This document shows, piece by piece, positions 5,986-7,619 of a stretch of 7,619 nucleotides of DNA. The position numbers and the translations under genes were made by a program. Each line of letters begins with the position of its first letter. The stretch's first letter is position 1. Origin of the DNA: Lentisphaeria bacterium (GTDB lineage: Bacteria > Verrucomicrobiota > Lentisphaeria > Victivallales > JAUVCU01); the NCBI GenBank assembly GCA_030590715.1, contig JAUVCU010000064.1, positions 1-7,619 on the forward strand. Direction: 5' to 3'. The notes under the pieces are model-generated. The model searched no databases. It was given only the letters and a program-made list of their open reading frames with translations, and was not told the DNA's origin.

Positions 5986-6881
5986 TTACCACGTGTAAAA
6001 GTTTTGTACGATTTTCGGTTTTGGTACGGGATAACTTCCCATGTATTTGTTGAAGTTCTCCCAGTTCATACTGCTTTTCTGACTTCGTCTATTGAGCCAT
6101 TTATGCAACACTCTCATCGTGTGGTTATAGAAAGCTTCTATGCTGTCGTAATTGCCACTCACTCCGTAATATTGGAAGTGTCCTCTCAGCTTTGCTTTGA
6201 GAGTATCCCACCATCCCTTCGGTTTCATTTGGTTTCTAATTTTCTTCAGCCATACAGTCATCGCTTTGCACTTCTTAACGAACTTATTTTTACTTGTTTT
6301 ACGCCTCACTTGGAAGAAGCCCTTTCGAGTCTTTCCGCAGTAGTGTGTGAAACCAAGAAAATCAAACGTATTCGCCTTACGCTTCTGAGACTGCGCATTA
6401 GTTCTCTCAAACCTACCAAAACTGAACTTCCGAGTTTTTTCGGGATGCAGTTCCAACTTAAAGCGATTGAACCGTCCATATAATGCTTTCTCGATCCTTC
6501 GTGCATCATTCTCATATTGAACGACACAGACAAAATCATCGGCATAACGGATCAGTTCGCAGTATCCGTGAGCATAGGGCTTAACAACTTTTTCAAACCA
6601 GAGATCCAGCACGTAATGCAGGAAAACATTAGCCAGCAATGGACTTAAAATGCTCCCTTATGCAAAGCTTTGCATAAACCACCCTGCGGTGAGCCCTTGA
6701 CCTTTGGTTTGAATTCATAGTTGGACATCACACCGCTTTTGAGAAACATCTTGATCAAATTTAAAATGCTTCCATCGGAGATTTTCCTTCTGAACAGTCT
6801 TAATATGAAATCGTGATCAAGCGTGTCAAAACACAATCTCAAACCCATGTCGACCATGTTTTTTCGATTATACTTTCTCAT
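5986..6881 (-). pseudogene. Group II intron reverse transcriptase/maturase, 5'-truncated and frameshifted
   Basis: Two frames make up one gene. From 6881 to about 6679 the frame has LCFDTLDHDFILRLFRRK and KGSPQGG (reverse transcriptase motifs). From about 6655 to 5986 a different frame has SILSPLLANVFLHYVLD, the YADD active site (6546-6535), FDFLGFTHY and the maturase/thumb region GHFQYYGVSGNYDSI ... LHKWLNRRSQKSSMNWENF, ending TAA. The break is a 23-bp insertion containing a 20-bp palindrome. Where related proteins have V-D-x-D-L in motif A, this one reads V-D-M-G-L, so the first catalytic Asp appears to be Gly. The N-terminal region, about 100 or more residues, is missing; homology ends where the IS1182-type element begins. 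The enzyme would splice the intron and copy it into DNA if intact; this copy cannot. Confidence 0.92.
6658..6677. repeat. Perfect 20-bp palindrome inserted in the reverse transcriptase gene
   Basis: TTATGCAAAG followed by its exact reverse complement CTTTGCATAA. It sits between codons for GSPQGG and SILSPLL, which should be contiguous apart from one residue. Flanking bases make the net gain 23 bp, which shifts the frame. No short direct duplication of the target is obvious beyond CC/CCC runs. It may be an excision footprint, a hairpin-templated insertion, or a very small repeat. Confidence 0.9.
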
Positions 6882-6885
6882 AAGC

Positions 6886-7619
6886 AGAGGCTACTGAATA
6901 AACCGAAGTAACTTACTATTAAGCACCTATGTCAAAAAACGATTTATCTCGTGGTAAATAACTGCTAAATTACAGGCAAAAGCCTTGTATGTGGAGTGAG
7001 TAATTTTGCCTAAAAATATACATCAGCCGGAATTTGAAGACTTCTATATCCCTTTTGGAGGAAAGCTCAAAAGCGATAACCGTTGGGTCAAACTTGCCAA
7101 AATGATTCCGTGGGAAGAGTTTGAAGAATCGTACGCAAAGAACTTTGCAGAATCAGGGCAAGGAGCCCCGGCATATCCGGTGAGAGTTGCACTTGGAGCT
7201 CTTATTCTCAAAGAGAAGTTGAAAGTCAGCGACCAGGAAGCGGTATGTCAGATTGAAGAGAATCCGTATCTTCAGTACTTCCTCGGCTTCCCCGAATATC
7301 AGGAAAAGGCCCCATTTGACTCTTTAATGTATGTTCTCTTCCGCAAACGGCTCGGCGAAGAAGTTCTCGCTCACTACAACGAATGTATCGTGCAAAAAGT
7401 TCTTGAGGATCAAAAATAGGATGACGATTCAGATGATGATCCACCGCCACATAAAGGCAAGCTTTTGATCGATGCGACATGTACTCCAGGAGATATTGCA
7501 TTCCCGACTGATCAGGGCTTACTAAACAAATCGCGTGAGTTGACAGAACAGATCATAGATACTCTTCACGAACCTTTGCGTGGGATTGAATGTAAACCGA
7601 GAACGTGTAGAATAAAAGC
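6886..7619 (+). mobile_element. IS1182-type element, left part, runs off window
   Basis: The transposase reads rightward from 7006. Its left boundary is placed near 6886-6890, where reverse transcriptase homology on the other strand ends and AGAGGCTACTGAATAAACC begins; this resembles ends I recall from this group. Without the right end the terminal repeat and target duplication cannot be checked. It appears to have inserted into the intron reverse transcriptase and removed or displaced its 5' part. Confidence 0.6.
7006..7619 (+). pseudogene. IS1182-type (DUF772) transposase with in-frame TAG, C-terminus beyond window
   Basis: The likely start is TTG at 7006, with GGAG at 6993-6996 and a TGA at 6997-6999 closing the frame just upstream. 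Residues 1-45 read EFEDFYIPFGGKLKSDNRWVKLAKMIPWEEFEE and the DUF772 region follows (YPVRVALGALILKEKLKVSDQEAVCQIEENPYLQYFLG). The frame meets TAG at 7417-7419 after LEDQK. It continues in the same frame with an acidic run (DDDSDDDPPPHKGK), LLIDATCTPGDIAFPTD containing the first catalytic Asp of the DDE domain, and LLNKSRELTEQIIDTLHEP to the window end. The TAG falls at the start of the acidic linker and could be one change from CAG. Near the end, PRTCRIK has Cys where relatives usually have Tyr. Confidence 0.9.

Noticed and set aside
6004..6483. Open frame of 159 codons on the plus strand
   Set aside because: It is antisense to the well-supported maturase region and has low-complexity, non-family sequence.
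5931..6881. Retron or diversity-generating system suggested by a lone reverse transcriptase
   Set aside because: The thumb/maturase region, the YADD context and the adjacent domain V identify a group II intron; there are no variable repeats, target gene or msr/msd-like RNA.
1..7619. Reassigned stop codons (TAG/TAA read as Gln) suggested by in-frame stops at plausible Gln positions in transposases
   Set aside because: Host genes end at TAA or TAG exactly where their families should end, several stops coexist with frameshifts, and only mobile-element genes are affected. Nonsense mutation is simpler.
1..7619. CRISPR array, tRNA or rRNA genes
   Set aside because: No regularly spaced repeats and no cloverleaf or rRNA-like stretches are seen on either strand.

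Overview
The window is a moderately AT-rich stretch of bacterial chromosome (or large replicon) crowded with decaying mobile elements. Host genes read in the standard code and have strong AGGAGA-type ribosome binding sites. No rRNA, tRNA or clear lineage marker is present. The mix of a GT-C glycosyltransferase, a DoxX-like protein, a ferredoxin/MBL protein and IS30, IS1380, IS1182 and group II intron remnants does not fix the species. The good Shine-Dalgarno sites argue mildly against Bacteroidetes.

Layout, left to right. (1) 1-506, minus: N-terminal third of an IS30-family transposase with two in-frame nonsense codons, cut by the window edge; its outer end probably lies near 572-595. (2) 723-1210 and 3093-3478, minus: two halves of one gene for a ferredoxin-like plus metallo-beta-lactamase-fold protein. 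It is split by a complete 1,882-bp IS1380-type element (1211-3092). The element has near-identical terminal inverted repeats and a GATT target duplication. Removing it and one GATT restores an uninterrupted 289-residue frame. The IS transposase is itself broken by a frameshift and a stop. (3) 3479-3852: non-coding, with weak operator-like and terminator-like sequences. (4) 3853-5304, minus: intact ArnT/PMT-like membrane glycosyltransferase, preceded by a promoter overlapped by a 10-bp inverted repeat. (5) 5441-5866, minus: intact DoxX-like four-helix membrane protein. (6) 5931-6881, minus: remnant of a group II intron, with domain V and a reverse transcriptase/maturase that is 5'-truncated, frameshifted by a 23-bp palindromic insertion, and apparently lacking the motif A aspartate. 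(7) About 6886-7619, plus: an IS1182-type element whose transposase has an in-frame TAG; it runs off the right edge.

All four mobile-element genes carry disabling lesions, while the two membrane-protein genes are open and the split MBL gene is clean apart from the insertion. The best description is an insertion-rich genomic graveyard around two maintained envelope genes. I see no CRISPR array, defence system or clear new multi-gene system. The most notable points are the precisely reconstructible MBL gene, the palindromic insertion in the intron reverse transcriptase, two different IS elements with hairpins around the transposase start, and the inverted repeat over the glycosyltransferase promoter.
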